From Diabrotica undecimpunctata (taxonomy: Eukaryota; Arthropoda; Insecta; Coleoptera; Chrysomelidae), in the NCBI RefSeq assembly GCF_040954645.1, contig NC_092811.1:121727411-121791410 (forward strand): DNA of 64,000 nucleotides, written 5' to 3'. The translations under genes and the position numbers were made by a program. This document shows positions 42,000 to 53,901 of this stretch, one piece after another. Numbering within the stretch: position 1 is the first letter of the stretch; each line of letters begins with the position of its first letter. The notes under the pieces were generated by a model. It ran no database searches and was not told the DNA's origin. It was given only the letters and a program-made list of their open reading frames with translations.

Positions 42000-44560
42000 A
42001 CGTAATAATAAAAATTCCAGGGAGGTAAATAAGAATTGTGTAGAAACTATGAAAAATGAGCTAAAAGCTGCATATCCTACGGAATTGACTGAAAGTGCTT
42101 CAGCAAAGATTGTACGACCAAGGACTAAACTTAAAGATAATACTCATGTGGCAAATGTGTCTAGTATTTCTATGCCTCAAAAACAAATAACGGAGGAGGA
42201 AGAGGTAAAGGAAGCATTAAGGAAATTAAAGAATATAAAATCACCAGTAGAGGACAGAATACCGAACGAACTTCTAAAGTACGGAGGGCCAGATCTGACC
42301 AAACAACTATTAAAACAGACAACTATTAAAATAGCACAAAACAGAATTCCTCAAGAATGGAAATCAAGCATCCTAATACCTCTCTTCAAAAACGGAAACC
42401 CATCGAACTCGGAAAATTACAAAGGAATTAATTTATTAAACACAACACTAAAATTAACAACCAAAGTGATAACAAATAAACTGAATGAAATTATAACACT
42501 AGCGGAAGAACAAGGTTTCAGTCGGGAAGTCATGCGCCAACGGACGCTATATTTATAATAGGGCAAGTGCAAGAAAAATCATACTTATTCTTCTTTGAGT
42601 GCCTCTCCTATCGGAGATTGGATATCATTAATGCGATTCTAATTTTATTTACTGCTGTTTTGAATAATTCGTTAGTGGTACAGCCAAACCACTCTCTTAA
42701 ATTTCTCATCCAGGACATTCTTCTACGGCCTGGATTTCTGCGTCCTTGGATTTTCCTTGCATTATATTTTGTAGGAATGTGTACTTTTGTCCTCTCCTCA
42801 AGTGATCAGGTGGCCTAAGTATTCAAGTTTTCTCTTTTTTATATTCAGTATAACTTCTGGATCGTTATTTATTCTGGGTATTATCTCTTCATTGGAAATT
42901 TTATCCACTCAACTTATTTTTAGTATACGGCGGTAGCACCACATCTCAAAGCTTTCAAGATTTTTAACATTCCTCTGTTTAAGAGTCCATGCCTCAACGA
43001 CGTAAAGCAAAGTACTGAATACATAGCATTTTAACATTCTAGTTCGTAGCTGAATTAATTTTTTATTATATTTATTATACTAATACTATATACTAAGATC
43101 ACGATTACAAAAGAATTTTTTCATTTTTATAAAGGTAATCCTGGCAATTTCAATACGTCTTTTTATATCGTGATTTTGGCCACCTGTTTCATTGATGAGG
43201 GTTCCCAAGTGTTTGTATTCGCTTAGTTTTTCGAGTTGGGCACCGTCTATTGCGATACTAGTGTTATGTATTGGATTCTTACTGAAGATCATATATTTAG
43301 TTTTTTTGACGTTCATCCTTATGCCGTAGTTATTACATATCTCATTCATACTTTCAACTAGATGTTGTAGATCTTCAGCATATCGAATGTTATTGATAAC
43401 TTCTTCATTGACTATTATCCCTTCGTTTGCATGTGAGAGAGCTTCTTGGCATTTTTGTTCGCTGTAGATATTAAACAAGAGCGGTGACAATATACAACCC
43501 TGTCGTACTCCTCTACGTATTTCTATTTCGTTCGATGTTTGGTCTTCCATTTTTATATTAGCTCGCTGATTCCAATACAGAGAAATCATTGGAATACAAA
43601 AAACCGGCATATCTATGTTTCGTGGACCTTAAGAAGGCATTTGACCGGGTGAAATTAAAGGACGTTATCCACTTACCGTACGCAAGAGAGATACCTCTAG
43701 GAATAATCAAAACGATCGAAAATATTTAGCAAAACAACACAATAAGTACAAGTGAAAGTGAAAGAAGAACTAACCGACCCTATTGAAGCTGGCAATGAGA
43801 TAAAACTGGGAGATAAGTGTAAAAACTAACAAAGGATACCAAATGGGAGAAAAACAACTTAAAATAATGCTCCTCTCTCAAAGTGAAGACGATTTACAAC
43901 ATATGCTGCATCAATTTAATATACCCGTCAGAAAATTTAATATGTTAATTTCTCCAAAAAAGGCCAAATGCATGGTTACAACAGCAAATTTACTAAGATG
44001 TAAATTGGAGCTGGAAGGTTAGATAATTGAACAAGTGATGGAGTTAAAATATCTAGGCATCACATTATCTAGCTACGGAAAGCTCAAAACTGTAGTGAAT
44101 AGAGCAAACAGAGCCGCAGGCTGCCAGAATAAAACAATATGGAGAAATAAAAATATCGGGATAGAAATGAAAGGCAGAATTTACAAACCAGTCATGAGAC
44201 CAATAATAACATACACGACAGAAACAAGACCTGACACAGAGAGGACAAAAGGGATGTTAGAAACAGCAGAGATGAAAACACTTTGAAAAATTGATGGCAA
44301 GACACTATGGAACAGAGCTAGAAGTACATATATACGACGTAGATGCACCGTGGAGAACATCAAGAACTGGGTAAAAAATAGAAGAGTAGAAAGGAACGAT
44401 CATATAAGCCGAATGACAACAAATAGAGTAGTAAAGACGGTTCGCTAATAGGAAGACGAGAAGTAGGAAGACCACGAAAACGATGGAACGGCAACTTACT
44501 GGAGGCAGATTGAAAAACAGACAGAGTCATGTCTATATAAAAAGAAGAAGAAGAATTATG
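42000..44560 (+). pseudogene. LINE (family of 15420-16915), interrupted by another LINE
   Basis: Plus strand. The left part has EEEVKEALRKLKNIKSP, RIPNELLKYGG, NYKGINLLNTTLKLTTK (open to 42558), then in a shifted frame PTDAIFIIGQVQEKS ending at about 42582. After the intervening minus-strand LINE, it resumes at about 43590 with EYKKPAYLCFVDLKKAFDRV (motif A), then degraded sequence, MELKYLGITLSSYGKL at 44038, NRANRAAGCQNKTIW and TTETRPDTERTKGML to 44283, and a C-terminal R-rich segment in broken frames. It ends with AAAAAGAAGAAGAAGAA at about 44540-44555. The catalytic YADD is lost. Confidence 0.8.
42583..43579 (-). pseudogene. LINE inserted into the LINE at 42000-44560
   Basis: Minus strand, 5'-truncated. 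From 43579: YWNQRANIKMEDQTS, EIRRGVRQGCILSPLLFNIY, then NIRYAEDLQHLV where the catalytic Y-A-D-D reads YAED, KKTKYMIFSKN and YKHLGTLINE to about 43086. In other frames WTLKQRNVKNLESFEMWCYR and RRILKISWVDKISNEEI follow (about 42990-42900), with an R-rich end. Its 3' tail near 42600 reads CTCAAAGAAGAATAAGT on the minus strand. Short matching flanks (AGAAAAATCAT at 42572-42582, AGAGAAATCAT at 43579-43589) look like a target-site duplication. Confidence 0.8.
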
Positions 44561-45388
44561 TAATTTAAAGGTCATCTGACCTGGATATCTCGCTAGTTTC
44601 AAGTATTTACTCTATGTTTAATTTAACCGTCAAAATTTTACATATTTGCTTTAATTTTTAACTTATTATTTTATATATTAATGGTTTTTCACTGAGGGCG
44701 GTCCGATAAAACTGAAAATGTTCTGTAACTTTATAAATCCATTTTAAATATTTTTAAAGTTTTTAATAAATTTATACCATTTTATACAAGAAGTTATTAC
44801 TTCACAGTAAGTTTTTTAAATTTATGGTGTACAGTGTACAGCCAACAACTGGGATTTTCTCTTTTCAATCTTAATAAAAGTTTTCTACTGCCCTTTTAAC
44901 TCCTGCCTCTGTGCGTACCTAAAGGCCATCGTCATTTAATCTTCCGGATGTTGGAACACGAGCGAGATCGAAAGCCTTGAAAGAATATTAAATGTTAACA
45001 TGTCATTATCTGATTTCTTGTGGCTACCGAAATGTAATAAAATCGGTCCATAAATAGGGTCAAGTTTACAGCTCATTTTGGTTTTATAAGTCATCCACGT
45101 GCATTTAGTTGGCCGTAAGATGCACTACGGTATAATAAGAATGTGTGGATATGTGGTGATATGATCTGCTTGGGTTTGCTGAATTGCCAATCAATTGCAA
45201 AAACAATATTTTGTCTTGCGTGTTTTGTTTTATTATGATGTACAACTTTATTGATAGGTTTGATATGATATTTAATTACACTATTTTATTGCTTTATTTG
45301 ATTATTTTGGTATATTTATGATACTTTATATTTTCAATTATTCTCATTTCTTTTACTATCTTTTGAACAGTTCGAAATTTTATTTCAG
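44561..45388. other. Nothing recognised
   Basis: AT-rich noncoding DNA with no supported frames or inverted ends. Confidence 0.4.
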
Positions 45389-45660
45389 TTACTTAGTCTC
45401 TGCTTCAGACAACATAAATTGAATCACATTAGCAATATCTTCCTTCATTTGTTCATTTAGTTTCTTATTTGAAAGTTTAGAAGCATCTTTAGTGTATTTA
45501 TCTAGGATTTTCGAAGAAACTCAGCCGCAGAGAATTATGGTGGACCTGAACTAAACAATACCTAACTGTTTCCAGATCTCCAGATCTTTCTAATTTTACG
45601 ATAATTGCTTCATCATCAACAAAGCACACCTTAGATTCTGTTTTATTGGTTCAGTCTATA
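45389..45660 (-). pseudogene. 3' coding remnant of an unknown protein with adjacent polyA signal
   Basis: The minus strand reads KVCFVDDEAIIVKLERSGDL and onward in one frame from about 45640, then after a one-base shift near 45505 continues LDKYTKDASKLSNKKLNEQM..EDIANVIQFMLSEAETK to a TAA at 45391-45389. AATAAA lies a few bases after the stop. The charged, helix-rich composition is clearly protein-like and does not resemble the transposases nearby. It could be the 3' end of a processed pseudogene or a degraded host exon. I do not recognise the family. Confidence 0.4.
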
Positions 45661-46185
45661 TCTTAAGTGGCTATTTCGTTATTGTTATTTATATTATTAT
45701 TTGTAAGGCACAATTAAGTCAACAAAACATACCATAGTTATTGTTTTATTTATTGTCTATATATGAAGTGATTATTTCCCCATTACTATACATATATTAT
45801 TCATTTCCAATACGTAACTTTACTTGCTTATGTCTATTAACATAATGCTGATAATGCAAATTGCGTTTAAATTAAAACTAATTATAGAGAAAACATACCA
45901 CGCTATTAATTTTCTTTGTAGGTATGTCAACAAACTTGTTTACAACATTTAGTCAATGACAAATTTTATTTTCCATATTCAAAAGAAAGGAGAAAAACTT
46001 GTTTGAGGCTATAAACTGGTATTGCCAATACGTTTTATATCTCATCTCACTATTTTCATCTTGGTTATCCCCTTTTTGTTTTGCTTATCTTCGGTCTCCA
46101 GATAGCTACCTATTTGCTCCATTTTTCGCCCTTTCATACGATTAAATATCCTACATATTTTATGACAACTATTGTGCTTCTTTAC
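45661..46185. other. Nothing recognised
   Basis: AT-rich noncoding DNA. Confidence 0.4.
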
Positions 46186-46320
46186 GAAAGTATCGAAGAT
46201 TTTCAATTCCTTATATATCGAGTCACTAGAGAATGCTCCAACAACGGACTTGGAATCAATACATCAAAGACAAAGTTACTTGTGGTTAGTAAACAAGATG
46301 TTGGCCCTGTTTTTTTTCAC
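46186..46320 (+). pseudogene. LINE reverse-transcriptase scrap
   Basis: The plus frame reads IEDFQFLIYRVTRECSNNGL then GINTSKTKLLVVSKQD, the segment that follows the catalytic Y-x-D-D in LINE reverse transcriptases (about 45 residues). Nothing else of the element is visible on either side. Confidence 0.6.
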
Positions 46321-46499
46321 GTGCGAAAAATCATGTCATTTTTTCAATATTGATGTATTATTAACTATCTTCCTTCCACAATTTTACAACCATTACCTTA
46401 GTCCAACGATTGATAACCCTTCCTATTCCAGTTCAACCTCCCCTCCTTTAGAAATACAGACAGTTTTAAAATAGCAAGAAGAAAGACTTCTCTTGATTT

Positions 46500-46755
46500 T
46501 TTACTGTCGCTAGGGATAGTCGTTCGCTTTTTCGTCTGCTGAGTCTCGCTAGACAGACGTATACTCTCTATTGCCTGTTACCTCTCGCTTGGTACAGTCG
46601 TACCGCTCTTGCCTCTTGCCTGTTACCTACCGCTTGGTACAGACGTTCCTCTCTTGCATGTCGTCTATCGATGAGAACGGACGCTCTCTCACCCCTCTTG
46701 ACTGCCGTTTGGTGACAGGAGTGTTCTCTCTACTGTTGACTGCCGCTAACTAATT
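46500..46755. repeat. Diverged tandem repeat, unit about 45 bp
   Basis: CTGTTACCT.(T/C)CGCTTGGTACAG appears at about 46577 and 46622, with weaker units (TTGACTGCCG.T) at about 46698 and 46736. The clearest pair has a 45-bp period, so translation through it repeats every 15 residues; the apparent frame 46571-46753 is a repeat artefact. This tract is less AT-rich than its flanks. Confidence 0.55.
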
Positions 46756-47773
46756 ATCTTTCTCCTGCTTTTAGTTACATACCGCAAATACTGTTTTAAA
46801 TCGTGTACAGACGCAAAATATGCTCTATCTCGTGATCTCAGTGTTAGTACCGCGAAACACATGTTCAGAAATCGGTACCCGGACAGATTCCGCGTATGAA
46901 AAACAACCGCGAGTGTAAGCCTGTTAATACCGCGAGTGTGTGGAGGAGCAAAAATATTGGTAAGACTTTGTATAAACTTAATTTGCTATAATTTGTATAA
47001 CCTTTTACCACATATCCTAATTTATTTGAACCAGCCCTATGTAATACAGTCCACATTAACTGAAATTATATTCATAATTTCACATATGTACACCCTTTTT
47101 GTACAGCCCCAACTAATTATCAACAATGAGTCGATTACAAAAGTTAACCGTATTAAATACAGACCACATTAAATACATCCCACATAAAGTGGGATGGCCA
47201 ATGTAAGGCTGATGACACTTTCGGAGCACTCCCATCTTTATAGAGCCGGCCGTTGGACCGGCCGCTGTTTCTCTTCTTCTTCTTTCTTTCTTGCAGTAAT
47301 TGCAATAAAATATCTTGAGAATACTGTCCAGCTATTAAAACCTGGAGAGAGAAATGTAAAATCAAGTATCAAGTGAAATTTCAAATCAAGAACACCATAT
47401 AGCGAAACATATTATCACTGAGATAAAGAGTTTTTAGCAAAAAAATAAAGTTTCTAGCCTAAAATATTTACAGATTTTTAGAAAAAAAAAAATAATGTTA
47501 ATTGCAAACAACCAGTTTTGCAAATAAATATATAAAATAATAACAAACCGTATTTAGTTCAATAAAAAACATAAGGGATTTTAAATATGGATAAAACTTA
47601 AAGATTTTTAGTCGTATAAAAATGTTTAAACGAAAAAAAAAATCAAAAGCAGTCTCAATCAGTCATAATCAAATGAAAAAAACAGTCATTTTCTACATTT
47701 TGGCAATTTTCCAAGCCATCAACGGTTTCTTGTGGTGAGGTAGAATCTGTCTTCAAGTGTTCTTTGTAAAAAT
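46756..47773. other. Noncoding DNA with a short hairpin
   Basis: ACCGCGAGTGT is repeated at about 46908 and 46930. CATCCCAC-ATAAA-GTGGGATG at 47176-47196 is a perfect 8-bp hairpin. GTTTTGCAAATAA at about 47514 matches a motif repeated upstream of the DUF7869-like first exon (51069-51270). Confidence 0.4.
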
Positions 47774-49202
47774 TTAGTTCAGGAAGGCTTCTCCATAGTA
47801 TTTGGAAAGGAGACTATTAATAGTCCCTTTATCCCCCTTTAATTCTTTTCTTAGTGGTAATTTCTTAGGAGCCATTAAAGAAAGAGAAAAATTTTTCTTA
47901 CAAACGCTTTTAGCTTTTCCAACGCCATTTCGGTAATTGGGTTCACCTTGGACTAGAACATTGTTGAATTTTTTGTAAAAAATAAACCGCTTTGCCTTAT
48001 TAAATTCAAAGTGCCATGAACTAGGCAGCTTAATAACTCGTTTTGTTTGTGTCTCCCAATCAAACACATCCTAATCCATACCGATGTTCTGTACAGTGAA
48101 ATGTTTTCTGATTAAATCGTCGTAGCCAATAATTTCCACGATAACAGGCATTTTTTTAAATGTTTGTTTCTATAAGGCCGAAAATACGATCAGGCGGAAT
48201 AAAGGAATGTCCAAGATCAGAAAAAATCATTTAATTTGTTTAATATGATTCGACGATTCTTCTAGAAGCCAATAAGCCAACATTGCCATCATATTCAAAT
48301 TTTGGTTTTGTTCGCCGCAACCATCAGCGAACAAACGTACTGTTTCTATGTTGACATCAAAATCAAAATTCTTTAGAACATGTTGCAAAGCTGACGCTAT
48401 TGTATTAGAATCTTTTCGAGAGTCAATTTCTGTCGACAAGTAAGAAAACACATTTGTTGGTCTTAGTTTATCGGTAGAAGTTCCAGCAAAAACTGTAAAA
48501 TTATTACAGTTTATTTGCTGGCTGAAATAGGCTGCTTGATCAGGCAGTCTAGGCAGTGCTAAAATTTTTTTGGCAGTCGAACGAAAAGTAAGTTGTGTTG
48601 GGTTTTGGATTTTTAAGGAGTTTGAAAAAAGCCTTTGCTTTTACGATATGAAGACGAGCTCAGTGGCTAATTTTACCGAACAGCTAAATAAGTTGCTACT
48701 TTCAACTGCTCCTGTGTTCTCAAGCAAGTGGAGCATCAGTCAGTCAGCGGAATTCTAAAAGCGATGTTGTAGTTAACATTCACATACTTTCGAAAATAAC
48801 TAAGCTTTACATGCATAGGCTGAGGCACTCTTCGAAGATAATGGTCGAAAAGTTTCTTAAAATTCAAGTCACATGGCAAGTAGACCCTCACGCTTGTCTT
48901 GCTTCTATAGTAATGAGACTTTTTACATGTTATGGATTCTATAAATTTTTTGATGCAATTTATTTTTTCATCATTTGTTGACCTACTCTATTGCCACCTC
49001 TACGTTCCCTGGGTAGCTCCCCAGTGATAACAAAATTTCTTACAATTCTTTGTATGCGGTCCTTGCTTAAATTTGTGATTCCTAGAAACGACTTGGCACA
49101 TACTCTAATCATCTTACCTTCACTCAAACGTACATGATATTTTATCGACACTGCAGCATGATTAGATTTCCCTCTTTTTGGTTTCTGTCCCTTACAATAC
49201 AT
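47774..49202 (-). pseudogene. DUF7869-like gene, degraded copy b, main coding part
   Basis: Minus strand, nearly full length but with stops and shifts. Order: KPKRGKSNHAAVSIKYHVRL and IRVCAKSFLGITNLSKDRIQ (49202-49050), RERRGGNRV, CKKSHYYRSKTSVRVYLPCD (about 48920-48860), a CSTC motif (about 48745), LPRLPDQAAYFSQQINCNNF (about 48560-48500), FADGCGEQNQNLNMMAMLAY (about 48330-48270), then HSFIPPDRIFGLIE (about 48205-48165), FDWETQTKRVIKLPSSWHF and KRFIFYKKFNNVLVQGEPNY to the end LLSKYYGEAF at 47774. The DGC..QN and H-S-F..D segments are the family core, probably RNase H-like. Not functional. The first exon is at 50799-50911. Confidence 0.7.
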
Positions 49203-49439
49203 GTTGGGTATTGGTGCTGTTGATTTCTTTTGACTGTGGACTTAATCCATTAGCCGAACTAAAATTAATCTTATAATTATATCTCTTATACTCATTATAT
49301 TTATGAATATTTATAACCTATTTGATAATAATGATTTACAATAGTAATTCACACATATATTATACAGGTACTTACATATATATTTTGGTGGGCGTTTTTG
49401 TTTGTTTTTATGCTATACTAAATACTAATACTACTAATA

Positions 49440-50505
49440 ACTATTAAATTATATATACATATATACACATATATACACATACATACACACATACATATAC
49501 ATATTTTTTTAACACAGCGCTAGGGCATAAACTCGGTTCAACACCTCGGAGGTTTAGGCCCTCTTTGTGTTTTTTTTTTAATTTTTTTTTTATTTCTATT
49601 TCTTTTTTTTTATTTTTTTTATTTATTCTTTTTTTAATTTTTTTTTATTTTTTATTTCTTTTTTAATTTTTTTTTATTTATTCTTTTTTTTTATTTCTTT
49701 ATTTTTTTATGTACTTACTATATACTTTTATCTTTAGTAGCAATCAAAGCTTGTAGATTAAAAGGTTTTCTTATATATTGTGTAATATAAATTTGATCTA
49801 TAAAATAATCTATTTTTTTTTTAATTTACAATCTAATATCATATGTTCTGCGGATCCTAATTCTTCACATTCACAACAGTTTGTGTCTGACAGTCCTATT
49901 TTATGTTTATGTTGTGGAACTAAGGAGTGGCCAAACCTAAGTCTACATATATATGATATAAAGACGTTTTTGCCTTGATAGTCACTAAACCAGCTTTTAG
50001 ATGGGATCTCTGTTTGGATAGTTTTATAATACAGTCCCTTTTTGGAATTAATATACCATTCTTTCCAGTTGTTGATTTTATTAATATTAATATAAGCATA
50101 GGCGTCATTTAGTGTTAACTTATATTCATAGTTAGTATCTAATTCTGTAGCACTCTTTGCTAGTTTGTCTACAATTTCATTATTTTTCAAATTGCAATGG
50201 GCTTTTATCCAACAGAATGATATTTCTTTACCTTTAGATTTAAGTCCAATAAAGTTTTTTATTATTTCTATAATGATATGATTGTAATGTTCGGTCCACT
50301 TCTCCATTTTAGTTAGAGCACTTTTGCTATCTGAAAGTATCACGAATCTGTCATTATTGTTGATCGTTGCTATGTACTACATTGCTCTTAATATTGCTAT
50401 TAGTTCTCCTGTAAGTACCGTGTTATCTGTATCTAGACCTATTCCTTCTCTGTATTGTGTTTTAGGGTCCCATATAGCAGCAGCAATATGAAATATGATC
50501 AGAAG
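49440..50505 (-). pseudogene. LINE fragment with RNase H domain (I/Jockey type) and A-rich 3' end
   Basis: Minus strand. From about 50490, AAAIWDPKTQYREGIGLDTD then TGELIAILRAM (one stop), then the open frame 50343-49810: VILSDSKSALTKMEKW (RNase H catalytic D), SFCWIKAHCNLKNNEIVDKL (H and D motif), and a CRLRFGHS..C.C.ELGSAEHMILDC zinc-knuckle end. Beyond the stop come A-rich sequence on the minus strand (plus-strand T-runs at 49569-49710) and a short G+C-richer tail, ending in (TATG)n-like repeats at 49445-49500. It is 5'-truncated and lies within the presumed first intron of DUF7869-like copy b, in the same orientation. Confidence 0.75.
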
Positions 50506-50798
50506 GTCTTGTTTACTTTTGTTTATCTTTTGACTGATAAAGGTAGACATGAAAATCTATCACTTGTTTCGTCGTGAGTGTGGTACAATGATACGGCAAT
50601 CCGAGTCGTCCGTTATGACCATAAGTTGGAAAGGCCGGTAGTGGTTTTGGTGTATTTCTGTAACAATACAACTCTTTTAATAAACTTTTCTGTAGCCCTA
50701 CCCACCGTAAAAACGCGAAAAACAAGTGAAACTGCATAAAAAAATCAAACGATTGTCGCAGAAGGCAAAAATCATAAATTTTAATATGAAGCACTTAC

Positions 50799-50911
50799 CT
50801 CTCAAGTTTATCCACATTCCTCTTATCTGTTTCTGACTGAAGAACTTTTTTGCGCCCTTTTTCTTGTGGACTGGGTTTAACAAAACAACCATTTTTACTT
50901 AATAACTCCAT
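50799..50911 (-). pseudogene. First coding exon of DUF7869-like copy b
   Basis: An ATG at 50911-50909 on the minus strand opens MELLSKNGCFVKPSPQEKGR then KKVLQSETDKRNVDKLE and reaches a strong donor, AG|GTAAGTGC, at 50798. The K-N-G-x-F-V-K-P opening and basic run match what I recall of the N-terminus in this family. The exon is 113 nt (phase 2). Acceptor candidates (TTTTAG, CACAG, CAACAG) lie just above the main coding part at about 49205-49250, giving an intron of about 1.55 kb that now contains a LINE. Confidence 0.45.
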
Positions 50912-51059
50912 AAAAATAAAAAAACTGTTCCTAATTCGCCAAAATACAACTGTTTAATCGCTTAAATAATTATAAACTACTGAAAATTTGTTTCTTTAAC
51001 ACATCTGTTGTAGTAGCGTGTTCGTCACTTGAACCAACCGGCAAATTTCATTGGAGGTA

Positions 51060-51270
51060 GAGCAAACAGCGAGTTTTGCAGGTAAACATTCAAGGCATAG
51101 AGCGAGTTCTGCAAATAACTGTAATTTTCTCGACAGCATTTGTATGCTAAAGAACGAGTTTTGGGTACTTCTGATTATATCATTCGATTCCTGATTAAAA
51201 TTGAAATAAACTTATCAAAAAACAATAATTTTCGAAACTTTTGTCGATTATAGCGAGTTTTGCAAATAAT
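51060..51270 (+). repeat. Cluster of AGCGAGTTTTGCAAATAA-like motifs
   Basis: Direct copies at about 51069 (AGCGAGTTTTGCAGGTAA), 51101 (AGCGAGTTCTGCAAATAA), 51151 (AACGAGTTTTG) and 51253 (AGCGAGTTTTGCAAATAA), upstream of the first exon of the minus-strand DUF7869-like copy b. A related GTTTTGCAAATAA lies beyond its 3' end near 47514. They may be subterminal or promoter repeats of a mobile unit (inference). Confidence 0.45.
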
Positions 51271-52796
51271 GGCGTCAAAGCAAGAATTTATTAAGTCATA
51301 TAGGTGGGTAACGAAATATTTTGCCTACCACATGGGGTATTATTGTAAGGGGTAGAAAATTAGGGACAGAAATCATCGGGGCGGAGATAGAGCAAGCAAA
51401 ATAATCGATACTTGTGCGAACGGCACTCAGGGTTTGTTTGGAGAGCTGGGGTCGTGTAAAAGTAAATGGCAAGGGGTTGGATTTGGGGCAACTACAAAAA
51501 ATTAAACAAAGGGGTACTAACGTGAATCTCTTGGGACAAACAAAACAAAAGGAAACAGGAAATACCTCTAGCAATTTAAAAAGGACGCCTCTTCGAGGTG
51601 CCAAATTATAACCATTACAACAGCTAGTTGTAACTATTGAAATAATTATTAAACATAAAAAATATATATTTTCAAATGAAATTAAAAAAAAGGGGTTAGA
51701 GAGTTAGTCAAGATAAACAAACAAAATGGTTTACAAAAAAAATTAAACATTTATTGTGTCTCACAACAAACAGTTACAAAATTACAGATGGCACAAAAAA
51801 TATATATTAGTAGTTACAGAGATTTATACCAAAATAATAAAAAGGAAAACTTACATAAATATGTTCTATTCATTTACAAACTCGGGAGTTGGAGATACCA
51901 CAAAAACTTACAAATATTACTGTATGGAGGTTAACCTTCTTTAAAAGAAACAAAACAAAAAATCTCAAATATCATTAGGTATTTATCAGATGACAAAAAT
52001 AATAAAGCTAGCTGTCATATACTAACATTAAATTTTAACACAGAACAATTAAAATGACAGCTAAGCCACGCGCTAAGACATATAATTTTAATTATTACAA
52101 TTTCTTTACATTATGAAAGCATTTATTATTGAAAAATTGTCTATTTTTACTTCACAAGTTCAAACAAAAAAAAGAGTTACCTGAGTTTCACTAAACTACT
52201 TTAAATTTTCTGTAACTGGACTTCACTGGACTTTCTGGGGGTAGAAACTGGACTTAAACTCTCTGCATAACGAACACACGAACAAATTCATCTTCTAAAC
52301 TGCCAAAAAGCCTGGGATGACCACCAGGGAGAAACAAAACGAGGATGGAAACGACGATTCTTCCAATCCTCCATTAAAACTTTAACTGAACCATCAACTG
52401 CCACAATACATTATGTATACAATATATTTTTCATGAAAAGAGACGAACAACGAGGAACATTTCAAATTTGATGTAAAATTTGGATCCATACCTAAGCCGA
52501 CTGTCTCTTACAGCGACCCAAGTGAGAATGCCGTAATTCTTAAAAATCATTCGCTTCCCAACTTAGTATAAACAAAATATATAAACGGAATATTTATTTA
52601 AAACACAGAATATCTTAATAGTGGTTTTCGAACAAAAGAATGCCGAGAAAATACGCATCTGTGAAATGTAAACAAACTTTTAAAACGTGTTTATATCAAC
52701 TTGGCGACACAAAGGGGATCGATATATATTTTGGATATTTTAACTTTTAAGATAGAATACTGAAATACACTGAAATTACTCTTCGGTATTTTAATA
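51271..52796. other. Nothing firmly recognised; possible retroelement noncoding region
   Basis: The block 51414-51610 is less AT-rich and ends in CGCCTCTTCGAGGTGCCAAATTATAACC-like sequence (palindromic CCTCTTCGAGG at 51590). The A-rich stretch 51660-52130 and the mixed segment 52190-52560 have no coding support. Any of these could be LTR or untranslated retroelement sequence, but no repeat partner was found. Confidence 0.3.
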
Positions 52797-53901
52797 TACA
52801 CTCGCGATCATAAAAAGAACACAAATACAAACTAATGCATGTTTCTGAGAATTGTTGCGGTTTCCTTTGTAACAAAGAATTCCAATAGTGCCAATTTCGC
52901 GGTAAAGTGCACACTTCCCAAAATAAACGCTACCTGTAACTCCGCTTGTTTTAAATGTCTCGTTTGTGCTTCGACTTTCTGTTCAAATGCAACGGACAAA
53001 CGTTTATTATTGCCACCATTAGTGTTTATTAGTGCCATTATTAGTGTTTATTTTTTGACCAAAATGCCTTTGACTGTTGAAACGGCACAAATTGTTGCAC
53101 TTGTGGAAGACGGTCACACTCAACGGCAAGTCGCAAGAACTGTTGGCGTAAGCCTTTCTACGCTTCAACGCTTTCAGAATTGCTAACCAGACGACCTGGC
53201 TCTGGACGAAGAACAACGACCACGATACTAGATGACCGTTTCCTTGTGTTTCAGTCATTACGAAAGGGTAGGTACATTACGGAGATTCCGGAAGAACATG
53301 TTATGCCCAACATGGCAGGGCTTGGAGAAAACGCCGTTTTTATGCAGGACAACGTGCAATCGCACGTTGCCAGGATCAGTATGTAATGCTTGGACGAAGT
53401 TGGAATTACGAGGGTAGCCTGGCCAGCTAGGTCTCCGGACCTGAATCCCATCGAACATCTCTGGGACGATTTGAAAAAAACGTATTCAAACCCATACACC
53501 TCCTCCTAACAACGCACAGGAGCTTAAGGATCTGTTAGTGAGTGAGTGGAATAACATACCACAACATGTAATCCGGAGAAAAATTGAGAGTATGCCCCGT
53601 CGTCTGCAAGAGGTTATTAGAGCAAGGGGAGGCAATACACGATATTGGTCATTGAAATTTCACTGATTTTTTACCACGTTCTGTATTTTCCATATTTTTT
53701 CGTATGTCTGTTTTATCAACAATTTGATTTGTTTTCTGTTTTTTTTTCAATAAAAACAATAAAAAACCATTTTTTTTTCTTTCAAAACAAACATTGATGA
53801 CAAATAAAAAATACATTAGCTAAAAAAAAGGTTATTACTGCACCAGAGGCAAAAATATTGAAGAAACTTGAAATTTGATGACCCGGATTTTATGATCGCG
53901 A

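Noticed and set aside
49569..49710. T-rich tract as an independent repeat
   Set aside because: It is better explained as the A-rich 3' end of the minus-strand LINE beside it.
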